Positions 7,653 to 14,264 of a stretch of DNA of 33,560 nucleotides are shown one piece after another. Origin of the DNA: Humidesulfovibrio sp. (lineage in GTDB: Bacteria; Desulfobacterota; Desulfovibrionia; Desulfovibrionales; Desulfovibrionaceae); contig NZ_JAUYFU010000003.1 of the NCBI RefSeq assembly GCF_030689645.1, forward strand, positions 1-33,560, read 5' to 3'. How positions within the stretch are numbered: the first letter of the stretch is position 1; each line of letters opens with the position of its first letter. The notes under the pieces were generated by a model that made no database searches, was not told the origin of the DNA, and saw only the letters and a program-made list of their open reading frames with translations. The position numbers and the translations under genes were made by a program.

Positions 7653-10070
7653 CTAACGCTCCATGCTGGTGCCGATGGTCTCCTGGGCGCGGTCGCCGTC
7701 CAGCGGACGGGAGAAATAGAAGCCCTGCACGCATTCGCAGCCAAGGGCCTGCAACATGACCGCCTGGGCGCTTTCCTCCACGCCCTCGGCCACCACGTCG
7801 AGCCCCAGGCTGTGCGCCAGGGCGACGATGGCCCGCACGATCTCCTGGTTCTCCGGGTCGAGCCCGAGCCGGCCCACAAAGCTGCGGTCCACCTTGAGGG
7901 TGTCCACCGGGAAGCGCTGCAGGTATGAGAGGGACGAATACCCGGTGCCGAAGTCGTCGATGCTGATCATGACGCCCAGGGCCTTGAGCCGCTTGAGCAT
8001 AACCAGGGCGCTTTCGGCGTTGACCATGATGTTGGACTCGGTGATTTCAAGCTTCAGGCGGTCGGCGGGCAGGCGGGTGCGGCGCAGGATCTCCGACACC
8101 TGCTCAACCAGGGTGTGCTGCGAAAACTGCTTGTTGGACAGATTTACGGCCACGAAAAGCTTGCGGGCGGCGGGGTCGCGTTCTCGCCAGGCGGCCAGGT
8201 CGGCGCAGGCACGGGTGAGCACCACGCGGCCCAGGTCAAGGATGATGCCGGTCTCCTCGGCCAGGGCGATGAACGACCCCGGACCGACCATGCCGCGCTC
8301 CGGGTGCATCCAGCGCACAAGGGCCTCGAAGCCCACCAGACGCGTGCTCGAAAGATCCCAGATGGGCTGATAGTGGACCACGAACTGTCCCTGCTCCAAG
8401 GCCATGCGCAGTTCCTGCTCCAGAGTCAGGCGCTCCACGGCGTGCAGCATCAGCCGCGGGGTGAAGACCTTGAACCGGCCCCGGCCGCTCTGCTTCACGG
8501 CGTGCAGGGCGATGGCCGCGCTTTGCAGCAGATCCTCGGCGCGGTCAAAGGCGTTGGGCGAAAGCACGATGCCGAAACTGGCGGCTGTCTGCACCTCGCG
8601 TCCGGCCACGGGCACCGGCTCCATCACCGCCTCGCGCAAGCGCTTGACGATGCGGATGGCCTCGCCCGGCGTTGCCAGCTCTTCAAGCAGCAGGATGAAT
8701 TCGTTGCCGCCGAACCGGGCCACGGTGTCCAGGCCGCGCAGGGTGCCCACAATGCGCCGGGCAACCACCTCAAGCACCTGGTCCCCCACGGCGTGGCCCA
8801 GGCTGTCATTGATGATCTTGAAACGGTCCAGGTCCATGACGACGACTGCGTAAAACACATCGTCGCGGCGCTTGCAGCGCTCCAGGGCCTGCTGAATCCG
8901 ATCCAGGGCCAGGGTGCGGTTGGCCAGGCCGGTGAGCGCGTCGTACAGGGCCTGGTGCCGCAGCTTGGCCTCAAATTCCAGGCGCTCGGCCTCGCGCGTG
9001 TCCAGGGCCAGCGCCATGTCGTCAAAAGATTCTGCAAGCTTGCCCAGCTCGCCCTCGCCGTGCCCCAGGCCGGAGCGCGCGGTGAGATCGCCGTCGCGCA
9101 CGCGCTGGGCGGCGGCCATGAGCCGGTCCACACGGCGCATGATAAGCAGGTTGCCGAGCACAGTGGCCAGCGCGGCGGCCAGCATGGTCGCCCCCACCAT
9201 GAGCGCCACGTTTCGCCTCTGGATGACCCGGGCTTCGGCCAGAGCCTTGGCCTCCGGGATGCCAACGCGCAGAAGCAGGAAGGACTCGTCGCCCTTATGC
9301 GCCCGCAGCCGCTTCACGGCGTACAGGCGCCGCACGCCGTCAGCTCCCTCGGCCAGGGTCATGCCTTCTTCACCAAGGCTCAAAAGCCTCAGCCACATGG
9401 GCCGGAGCTCTTCCTGGCCCACCCAGCGCTCGGTATCGGGATAGCGGTACAGGCGCAGACCCTTGGCGTCTGATAGAGCCATGGCCGAGCCCTCCGGCAG
9501 GGAGGCGGAGTCGAAGCGCTGGGCCTGGGAGCCCAGGTCGAAGCTGGCCGACACAATGCCTGCCAACTCGCCCTTCGCGCCGAGCACAGGCTGGGCGAAA
9601 TGGATAACCGGCCGTTTAGCTGTCAGGCTCACGGCATACTCGCCCCGGGAAAACGCATGAGTGCGCGACACTTCCTTGAAATACCTGCGGTCAGAGACAT
9701 CCACCTCGTCGATGCATGGGGAAGAACAGGCTAAGACCTTGCCAGAGGTGCTGACGAGCTCCATGCTTGCGTAGGAGGGATGCTGAAGGTTCAGCTGGGT
9801 CAAAAGCGCCGAGGCTCCAGCCTTGTCCATCTGGCGGATGGCGGGCACCTGGGCCAAGGTGGTCAAAAGCACTCGGGCGTGCTCCTCCACCTGGGCCAGG
9901 TCGTCGGCCATGCCTGCGGCAAGGTGCATGGTGGCCTGCGAGGCCTTGTCCACAGCCTGTCGCTCAAGCTCCTGGCCGCTCCACCAAACCAAACCCAGGG
10001 CAGGAATGGCGGCGGCAAAGACAAGCAGCAGCAGATGCGTTCGTATGGACCAGGTGGAAAAAGACCTCAT
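7653..10070 (-). CDS. Cache-HAMP-GGDEF-EAL cyclic-di-GMP protein, probable phosphodiesterase
   Basis: An 805-residue membrane protein. Order: TM1 about 11-30; large periplasmic double-Cache-like sensor about 35-285; TM2 about 290-315; HAMP; GGDEF domain about 380-540; EAL domain about 555-800. The GGDEF signature is RFGGNEF, with N456 in place of the usual Asp/Glu of GG(D/E)EF, so cyclase activity is doubtful. The EAL domain keeps the main catalytic signatures: E582-A-L (FEALVRW), NLS, LEITES, DDFGTGYSSL and VAEGVE. The net activity is therefore probably c-di-GMP hydrolysis, perhaps with GTP or c-di-GMP regulation by the degenerate GGDEF. The periplasmic ligand is unknown. It is a single gene, convergent to the MCP and divergent from the Rrf2 gene across 300 bp. 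Start ATG 10068-10070 immediately precedes the membrane anchor. Confidence 0.93.
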   Translation of the reverse strand: MRSFSTWSIRTHLLLLVFAAAIPALGLVWWSGQELERQAVDKASQATMHLAAGMADDLAQVEEHARVLLTTLAQVPAIRQMDKAGASALLTQLNLQHPSYASMELVSTSGKVLACSSPCIDEVDVSDRRYFKEVSRTHAFSRGEYAVSLTAKRPVIHFAQPVLGAKGELAGIVSASFDLGSQAQRFDSASLPEGSAMALSDAKGLRLYRYPDTERWVGQEELRPMWLRLLSLGEEGMTLAEGADGVRRLYAVKRLRAHKGDESFLLLRVGIPEAKALAEARVIQRRNVALMVGATMLAAALATVLGNLLIMRRVDRLMAAAQRVRDGDLTARSGLGHGEGELGKLAESFDDMALALDTREAERLEFEAKLRHQALYDALTGLANRTLALDRIQQALERCKRRDDVFYAVVVMDLDRFKIINDSLGHAVGDQVLEVVARRIVGTLRGLDTVARFGGNEFILLLEELATPGEAIRIVKRLREAVMEPVPVAGREVQTAASFGIVLSPNAFDRAEDLLQSAAIALHAVKQSGRGRFKVFTPRLMLHAVERLTLEQELRMALEQGQFVVHYQPIWDLSSTRLVGFEALVRWMHPERGMVGPGSFIALAEETGIILDLGRVVLTRACADLAAWRERDPAARKLFVAVNLSNKQFSQHTLVEQVSEILRRTRLPADRLKLEITESNIMVNAESALVMLKRLKALGVMISIDDFGTGYSSLSYLQRFPVDTLKVDRSFVGRLGLDPENQEIVRAIVALAHSLGLDVVAEGVEESAQAVMLQALGCECVQGFYFSRPLDGDRAQETIGTSMER

Positions 10071-10277
10071 GCGTTCCCTGCCACACCGAAATCTGCATTC
10101 CGGGCGGCCTTCCTCGCAATGTTTATGGAATGCCCAGCCCTACTCAAACTTTATGCGTAAGTCCAGACAGCTAGCGCGCCGCGCCGAACAATCGTCGGAA
10201 TTTACGTAGCAGCCGTTCCCTTGAATGCCGGGGCCAAATTCCCCCGTCCATGAGCACCGCTTCAAATAGCGACAGGA

Positions 10278-10306
10278 TTGCCAAGAGTTGGAGGCTATGT
10301 CATAAA
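10278..10306 (+). promoter_or_regulatory. Candidate sigma-70 promoter of first Rrf2 gene
   Basis: TTGCCA (10278-10283), 17-bp spacer, CATAAA (10301-10306), about 64 bp before the ATG at 10371. It is the best promoter-like pair I found in the 300-bp divergent region 10071-10370, which otherwise holds no gene. Confidence 0.45.
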
Positions 10307-10370
10307 ACAGCAAGGAAAGGCACAAGATTCCTGAAGCGACCGCAGCCAACCCATTGACCAAGCGAGGCCT

Positions 10371-10805
10371 ATGAAACTCTCCGCCAAGGCGCGCTACGCT
10401 GTACGCATCCTCCTTGATCTGGCCATCCACGACGAGCACGGCCCCGTCCGAACTGCCGACATTTCCGAACGCACCGGCGTTTCCGTGCGGTTCATCGAAC
10501 AAATTCTGAAACCCCTGAAAAAGGCCAATCTGGTGCAGAGCACCCGGGGCGCATCCGGCGGCTACGTGCTGTCGGAAAAACCGGGCGACATCAGCCTGGC
10601 GCGCATCATCCGCATCATCGAAGGCAACCTCTGCCTTACCCAATGCTGCGAGAACCCCAAGACCTGCCACCGCTCGGACAACTGCCGCAGCCACCGCGCC
10701 TGGATCCGCGTCACCCAGGTCATGGAGGCCGAACTGGAAGGCATAACCATCGGCGACCTGCAAGGCGACGCGATCATGAACAGCTCCCACGGCTGCGCCT
10801 GCTAG
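10371..10805 (+). CDS. Rrf2 family transcriptional regulator, cysteine-rich
   Basis: 144 residues, start ATG 10371 after GAGG. The N-terminal winged helix has the classic Rrf2 start (KLSAKARYAVRILLDLA), recognition helix GVSVRFIEQILKPLKKANLV and wing STRGASGGYVLS. The effector region has C88, C92, C93, C99 and C105, plus a C-terminal GCAC pair (C142, C144). Rrf2 proteins of the IscR/NsrR/RsrR type bind a Fe-S cluster through three cysteines in this region, so an Fe-S or thiol sensor is likely. The extra cysteines leave the ligand set uncertain. It is followed by its own terminator and is probably monocistronic. A paralog with the same cysteine spacing lies 350 bp downstream. The effector is unknown. 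Confidence 0.92.
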   Translation: MKLSAKARYAVRILLDLAIHDEHGPVRTADISERTGVSVRFIEQILKPLKKANLVQSTRGASGGYVLSEKPGDISLARIIRIIEGNLCLTQCCENPKTCHRSDNCRSHRAWIRVTQVMEAELEGITIGDLQGDAIMNSSHGCAC

Positions 10806-10810
10806 ATATC

Positions 10811-10830
10811 CCCGGCCCCCCTCCGGGCCG
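10811..10830 (+). other. GC hairpin after Rrf2 stop
   Basis: CCGGCCC (10811-10817) and GGGCCGG (10824-10830) form a 7-bp stem with a 6-nt loop, directly after the stop at 10805. There is no T-run, so it is more likely an RNA-end stabiliser than a terminator. Confidence 0.4.
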
Positions 10831-10863
10831 GACTTCTCCCCATCCCCACCCCCCTTTGCGCAA

Positions 10864-10893
10864 ATCCCGGCACCAGGCCGGGATCTTTTTTTT
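10864..10893 (+). terminator. Rho-independent terminator after first Rrf2 gene
   Basis: ATCCCGGC (10864-10871), loop ACCAG, GCCGGGAT (10877-10884), then C and eight T residues (10886-10893). This separates the first Rrf2 gene from the promoter of the next gene run. Confidence 0.9.
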
Positions 10894-10979
10894 GCGCCCA
10901 CGCATGAGGTGGGGGAATCAAGTCAACCAACTGAAATAGCGTAAAAATATTTTATTTTGCGCCGTTTTTCACAATTACC

Positions 10980-11008
10980 TTGACGATTGGGGGGCATTTT
11001 GTTTATTC
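10980..11008 (+). promoter_or_regulatory. Candidate promoter of second Rrf2 gene and redox operon
   Basis: TTGACG (10980-10985) is followed after 16-17 bp by TTTATT/TTATTC (11002-11008). An A/T-rich block (10943-10957, AAAAATATTTTATTT) lies about 23-37 bp upstream of the -35 and could act as an UP element. The expected start falls at the beginning of the 15-bp repeat tract. This AT-rich non-coding stretch (10894-11155) contrasts with its GC-rich surroundings. Confidence 0.5.
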
Positions 11009-11016
11009 CCGACTCG

Positions 11017-11091
11017 TCTAATCGTGATTGAATCTATCGCCATTAATTCTATCGCAATTAAAACTATCGCTATTGTCGTAGTCGCCATTAA
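11017..11091 (+). repeat. 15-bp tandem repeat tract, likely operator or leader element
   Basis: Four end-to-end 15-bp units: ATCTATCGCCATTAA (11032-11046), TTCTATCGCAATTAA (11047-11061), AACTATCGCTATTGT (11062-11076) and CGTAGTCGCCATTAA (11077-11091). The core is CTATCGC-N-ATTAA. A diverged fifth copy with one extra base, TCTAATCGTGATTGA, precedes them at 11017-11031. The tract lies between the candidate promoter and the second Rrf2 gene, inside the untranslated leader. Iterated direct repeats at this position suggest cooperative binding by a repressor, possibly the Rrf2 protein itself. Confidence 0.75.
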
Positions 11092-11155
11092 ACGAATCAA
11101 GCCACCCTGCGGCCAGCTTTAGAATCCGGCGGCAGGCGAACACTACGGGAGAGGC

Positions 11156-11734
11156 ATGAAACCCACAGCGCGCACCTGCCACGCCACGCGCATCCTGCTC
11201 GAACTGGCCTACCACGGCACCGAGGCACCCATGCGCGCTTCGGTGCTTACAGCGACCATAGGCATTTCCATCAAGCTTCTGGAAAAAATCATCCGGCCCC
11301 TCAAGAGCACAGGGCTCATCCGCAGCGTGCGCGGCGCAACTGGCGGCTATGTTCTGGGCCGCCGCCCAGAACAGATCACCCTGGCGGATGTGCTGACCAC
11401 CATGGAGGGCGCAGTGTTCAAGCCCCAGTGCTGCGAATCCGACGCGGACTGCCTGCTCATGGAGGGCTGTCCCACCGGCAGCGTCTGGATCGACATCGCC
11501 CGGCACATGGAGATGAAGTTCCGCGCCACCACCCTGGCCGACTTCATGACCGCCCCCCGCGACACCTGCCCCTCGCGCTATGCGCGCACCAACCGCGCCG
11601 CCCGCATGGGCGCAGCGCCTGAAACGCTGGACGAGCCGGCCCCAACACGGGTCCGCAACCGCCTCGCCAGACGGAGGAAACCGGGGAGCGGGCTGCCCGC
11701 CCCGCGCCCAACCGGGCGGCCCCGCCTTGTTTGA
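11156..11734 (+). CDS. Rrf2 family transcriptional regulator with C-terminal extension, heads redox gene run
   Basis: 192 residues, ATG 11156 after GGGAGAGG. The winged helix has recognition segment ISIKLLEKIIRPLKSTGLI and wing SVRGATGGYVLG. The cysteine region has C92, C93, C99 and C105, the same numbering and spacing (CC-x5-C-x5-C) as the upstream paralog, plus C8 and C138. Beyond residue 145 there is a basic, Pro/Arg-rich tail of about 45 residues absent from the paralog; its final codons overlap a hairpin. The next gene, an SQR-like flavoprotein, starts 45 bp downstream on the same strand, so this regulator probably controls that operon, with the 15-bp repeats as operator. A Fe-S, persulfide or redox signal is inference from the cysteines and neighbours. 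Confidence 0.9.
   Translation: MKPTARTCHATRILLELAYHGTEAPMRASVLTATIGISIKLLEKIIRPLKSTGLIRSVRGATGGYVLGRRPEQITLADVLTTMEGAVFKPQCCESDADCLLMEGCPTGSVWIDIARHMEMKFRATTLADFMTAPRDTCPSRYARTNRAARMGAAPETLDEPAPTRVRNRLARRRKPGSGLPAPRPTGRPRLV
11688..11731 (+). terminator. Terminator-like hairpin at the end of second Rrf2 gene (attenuator?)
   Basis: GCGGG (11688-11692) and GCCCG (11695-11699) pair with CCCGC (11721-11725) and CGGGC (11713-11717) across a small internal loop, followed by CTTGTTT. It overlaps the last codons and stop. It could reduce transcription from regulator into SQR-like gene rather than end it. Confidence 0.3.
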
Positions 11735-11779
11735 CCCCAGGATGTTTCACTTTTCCATGCACCTCTAAAGGAGAAGATC

Positions 11780-13018
11780 ATGAAGAAACTGCTCATTCTC
11801 GGTTCCGGTGCCGGCGGCACCATCGTGGCCGCCAAGATGGCCAAATCCCTCGGCGACGGCTGGAAAATCACGGTCATCGACCGCGACTGGAAGCACCATT
11901 ACCAGGCGGGCTGGCTGTTCGTTCCCTTCGGCGTGTACTCCATGGACGACTGCGTGAAGCCCAAGAAGGACTTCATCCCCGAGGGCGTGACCTTCGTGCA
12001 GGACACCATCGTCAACATCGACCCGAACACCAAGCAGGTCAAGACCGAGAACGGCATGTACGACTACGACTGGCTGGTCATCGGCACCGGCTGCCGCATC
12101 ATGCCCGACGAAGTCGAGGGAATGATGGACGACTGGCGCGGCAACATCCACGACTTCTACACCCCCGACGGCGCTCTCGCCCTGCAGAAGAAGCTCAAAT
12201 ACTACAAGAAGGGCAAGGTGGTGCTGAACATCGCCGAAATGCCCATCAAGTGCCCGGTGGCCCCCCTTGAGTTCGTGTACCTGGCCGACTGGTTCTTCAC
12301 CGTCAACGGCGTGCGCAAGGACATCGAGATCGAGCTCGTCACCCCGCTCACCGGCGCTTTCACCAAGCCCGTGGCAGCCGGCGTGCTGAACAAAATCTGC
12401 GTCGAGAAAAACATCAAGATCGTGCCCAACTTCGAAATCGCCGGCGTCAACGTGGGCGACAAGACCATCGAGTCCGTCAAGGGCGAGACCGTTGACTACG
12501 ATCTGCTGGTTGCAATTCCGCCCAACTTCGGCGCTCAGGTCATCATGGATTCCGATCTCGGCGACGCCATGGGCTACATCGACACCGATAAGCACACCCT
12601 GAAGGCCAAGAACATCGAGAACTGCTACGTCATCGGCGACGCCACCAACTGCCCCACCTCCAAGGCCGGCAGCGTGGCCCACTACCAGGCCGACATCGTG
12701 TGCGCCAACCTCCTGCGCGAGATCGACGGCGAAGAGCCCCGCCCCGACTTCGACGGCCACAGCACCTGCTTCATCGTCTCCGGCTACGAGCAGGCCTTCC
12801 TCATCGACTTCAACTACAAGGTCGAGCCCCTGGAGGGCAAATACCCCTTCCCCGGCCTCGGGCCCTTCTCGCTTTTGGGCGAAAGCCACTTCAACTACTG
12901 GGGCAAGATGATGTTCAAGTGGGTGTACTTCAACCTGATGCTCAAGGGTCACGAACTGCCGCTGGAATCCCAGATGTTCATGGCTGGCAAGATGCGTCAC
13001 CACCTGACCAACGCCTAA
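11780..13018 (+). CDS. Sulfide:quinone reductase-like FAD oxidoreductase
   Basis: 412 residues, ATG 11780 after AAGGAG. The N-terminus is a dinucleotide-binding fold (LLILGSGAGGTIVAAKMAK, glycines 8-13); a second FAD-contact block is at residues 283-302 (YVIGDATNCPTSKAG). Two cysteines sit where SQR-family enzymes keep their redox pair: C158 in MPIKCPVAPLEF and C330 in GHSTCFIVSGY. The C-terminal part (about 355-400) is aromatic and amphipathic, suiting peripheral membrane attachment near the quinone pool. SQR enzymes oxidise sulfide to polysulfide or persulfide and reduce quinone. In a sulfide-producing organism the direction and substrate could differ, so I call it SQR-like. The DUF1641 gene follows after 16 bp, a pairing common for this enzyme group. 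Confidence 0.88.
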   Translation: MKKLLILGSGAGGTIVAAKMAKSLGDGWKITVIDRDWKHHYQAGWLFVPFGVYSMDDCVKPKKDFIPEGVTFVQDTIVNIDPNTKQVKTENGMYDYDWLVIGTGCRIMPDEVEGMMDDWRGNIHDFYTPDGALALQKKLKYYKKGKVVLNIAEMPIKCPVAPLEFVYLADWFFTVNGVRKDIEIELVTPLTGAFTKPVAAGVLNKICVEKNIKIVPNFEIAGVNVGDKTIESVKGETVDYDLLVAIPPNFGAQVIMDSDLGDAMGYIDTDKHTLKAKNIENCYVIGDATNCPTSKAGSVAHYQADIVCANLLREIDGEEPRPDFDGHSTCFIVSGYEQAFLIDFNYKVEPLEGKYPFPGLGPFSLLGESHFNYWGKMMFKWVYFNLMLKGHELPLESQMFMAGKMRHHLTNA

Positions 13019-13034
13019 GATGCAGGAGAGCACC

Positions 13035-13685
13035 ATGAGTCAGGACGAACTGGTTCTCAAACGCCTGGAGGGCATGGAGGCCCAGCTGAAGCAGCTGGTC
13101 GACGCCTCCCAGGGTTGGCAGGAGCTGAAGCATGATCTGACGCCCATCGTTCACGACGCCTTCAAGACCCTGATGAAGGAGTTCGGCGACGTGGAGCAGG
13201 GCTTCCAGCTTGAAGACGCCTTCGCGCTCCTCAAGCGCTTCATGCGCAGCATCAAAAACATCACTTACGTGCTGGAGCAGATGGAGAACATCATCGACCT
13301 CTGGCACACCATCGAGCCTCTGCTGCACTCCGCCGTGCCCAAGGGCATCGAGTTTCTGGACGAGATGGAGCAGAAGGGCGTGTTCCGCATGTACAAGGCC
13401 ATGGTGGAGGTGCGCGGCAAGATGGCGCGCGCCTACACGCCGGAAGACATCGAGGTCATGGGCGACGGCTTCGTGTCCATGCTGGGGCTGATCAAGAAGC
13501 TCAGCACCCCGCAGGCGCGTGAAATGCTGGAGAAGCTGGCCGACATGATGGGCGACGTGGACCTGAACTCCTGCAAGGAGTGCGGACCGCTGGGCCTGGT
13601 GGCTGGCATGAGCAGCAAGGAAGCCCGCAAGGGTCTCGGCGTCATGCTTGAGTTCACCAAGAGCCTGGGCAAGCTGAAGGACTAA
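13035..13685 (+). CDS. DUF1641 family protein, partner of SQR-like enzyme
   Basis: 216 residues, almost entirely helical. ATG 13035 is preceded by AGGAG (13024-13028); the earlier ATG at 13020 overlaps that ribosome site and is unlikely. The C-terminal region (about 183-216: SCKECGPLGLVAGMSSKEA, then a Gly/Leu/Lys-rich helix) is the DUF1641 signature. Family members are often encoded next to SQR-like flavoproteins or formate dehydrogenase genes, and are thought of as accessory or scaffolding proteins; the molecular role is not known. The two cysteines of CKEC could be functional. It begins 16 bp after the SQR-like gene, so the two are surely co-transcribed. Confidence 0.88.
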   Translation: MSQDELVLKRLEGMEAQLKQLVDASQGWQELKHDLTPIVHDAFKTLMKEFGDVEQGFQLEDAFALLKRFMRSIKNITYVLEQMENIIDLWHTIEPLLHSAVPKGIEFLDEMEQKGVFRMYKAMVEVRGKMARAYTPEDIEVMGDGFVSMLGLIKKLSTPQAREMLEKLADMMGDVDLNSCKECGPLGLVAGMSSKEARKGLGVMLEFTKSLGKLKD

Positions 13686-13693
13686 AAAGACCT

Positions 13694-13723
13694 GGCCGGA
13701 GGCGTCCGACACCGCCTCCGGCC
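13694..13723 (+). other. Intergenic GC hairpin 1
   Basis: GGCCGGAGGCG (13694-13704) and CGCCTCCGGCC (13713-13723) make a perfect 11-bp stem with an 8-nt loop, 8 bp after the DUF1641 stop. No T-run follows. It may protect the 3' end of the upstream SQR-DUF1641 message or act as a weak terminator. Confidence 0.6.
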
Positions 13724-13735
13724 CACGGCCAACGC

Positions 13736-13779
13736 GCGCGGCCCGGCCAACGCCGGCCCCCCCGGAAGCCGGGCCGCGC
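13736..13779 (+). other. Intergenic GC hairpin 2
   Basis: GCGCGGCCCGG (13736-13746) pairs perfectly with CCGGGCCGCGC (13769-13779) around a 22-nt loop. It follows hairpin 1 by 12 bp and precedes the response regulator gene. Again no T-run. Confidence 0.6.
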
Positions 13780-13819
13780 TTAACCACCACCAGCCGCTGA
13801 TGCGCGGCAGGAGGCAGCC

Positions 13820-14173
13820 ATGCAGAAGAAGATCCTCATCGTGGACGACGATCCCGCCGTGGTCGACTTCCTGAACGAGATTTTCACGGACAACGGCTTC
13901 GCCACCGAGAAGGCCTACAACGGGGCCGAGGCCCTGGAGAAAATCGCGGCTTTCGCCCCGAATCTCATCACCCTGGACATGGACATGCCCGAAAAGGCCG
14001 GAACCATGTTCTACATCGGCCTGCGCAAGAACGAAGCCTTGAAGGACACCCCGATCATCGTCATCAGCGGCGTTGGCCCGCGCCCGCCCGCGCTCACCAA
14101 GGACATCCCCGTGCTGCAGAAGCCGGTGGAGCCTGCCGCCCTTCTGGCCCTTGTGGGAAAAATGCTGAACTAG
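13820..14173 (+). CDS. Single-domain (CheY-like) response regulator
   Basis: 117 residues comprising only a receiver domain. The acidic pocket is D10/D11, the phosphoacceptor D53 (LITLDMDMPEKAG), the switch residue S83 (VISG) and the conserved lysine K101 (QKPVE). With no output domain it must act by protein interaction or as a phosphate shuttle, most likely with the two histidine kinases just downstream. Start ATG 13820 follows GGAGG in GCAGGAGGCAGCC. The loop after S83 (GVGPRPPALTKD) is Pro-rich and shorter than usual. Same strand and spacing as the neighbours, though hairpins separate it from the DUF1641 gene. Confidence 0.92.
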   Translation: MQKKILIVDDDPAVVDFLNEIFTDNGFATEKAYNGAEALEKIAAFAPNLITLDMDMPEKAGTMFYIGLRKNEALKDTPIIVISGVGPRPPALTKDIPVLQKPVEPAALLALVGKMLN

Positions 14174-14179
14174 CCGCAC

Positions 14180-14245
14180 CGCTGGCGGGCGGGAGGAAGC
14201 GGCATGCCCCTCCCCCCCATTTTCGCCGCACCCCGCCCGCCAGCG
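14180..14245 (+). other. Intergenic GC hairpin 3, long loop
   Basis: A perfect 14-bp inverted repeat: CGCTGGCGGGCGGG (14180-14193) and CCCGCCCGCCAGCG (14232-14245). The 38-nt loop can itself pair (GGGAGG 14191-14196 with CCTCCC 14209-14214 as a competing fold). It fills the space between the response regulator and the REC-PAS kinase. Confidence 0.6.
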
Positions 14246-14264
14246 CCGCAACGAGAGCGCCGCC

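Noticed and set aside
11017-11091. CRISPR array
   Set aside because: Units are 15 bp and contiguous without spacers; no cas genes are present.
11018-11506. Minus-strand frame whose end encodes repeats such as DRFNxD
   Set aside because: It is antisense to the Rrf2 gene; the protein repeats only reflect the 15-bp DNA repeat tract.
11731-11759. Separate promoter for the SQR-like gene (TTGACC near 11731)
   Set aside because: No acceptable -10 at 16-18 bp; only 45 bp separate it from the Rrf2 gene, so co-transcription is simpler.
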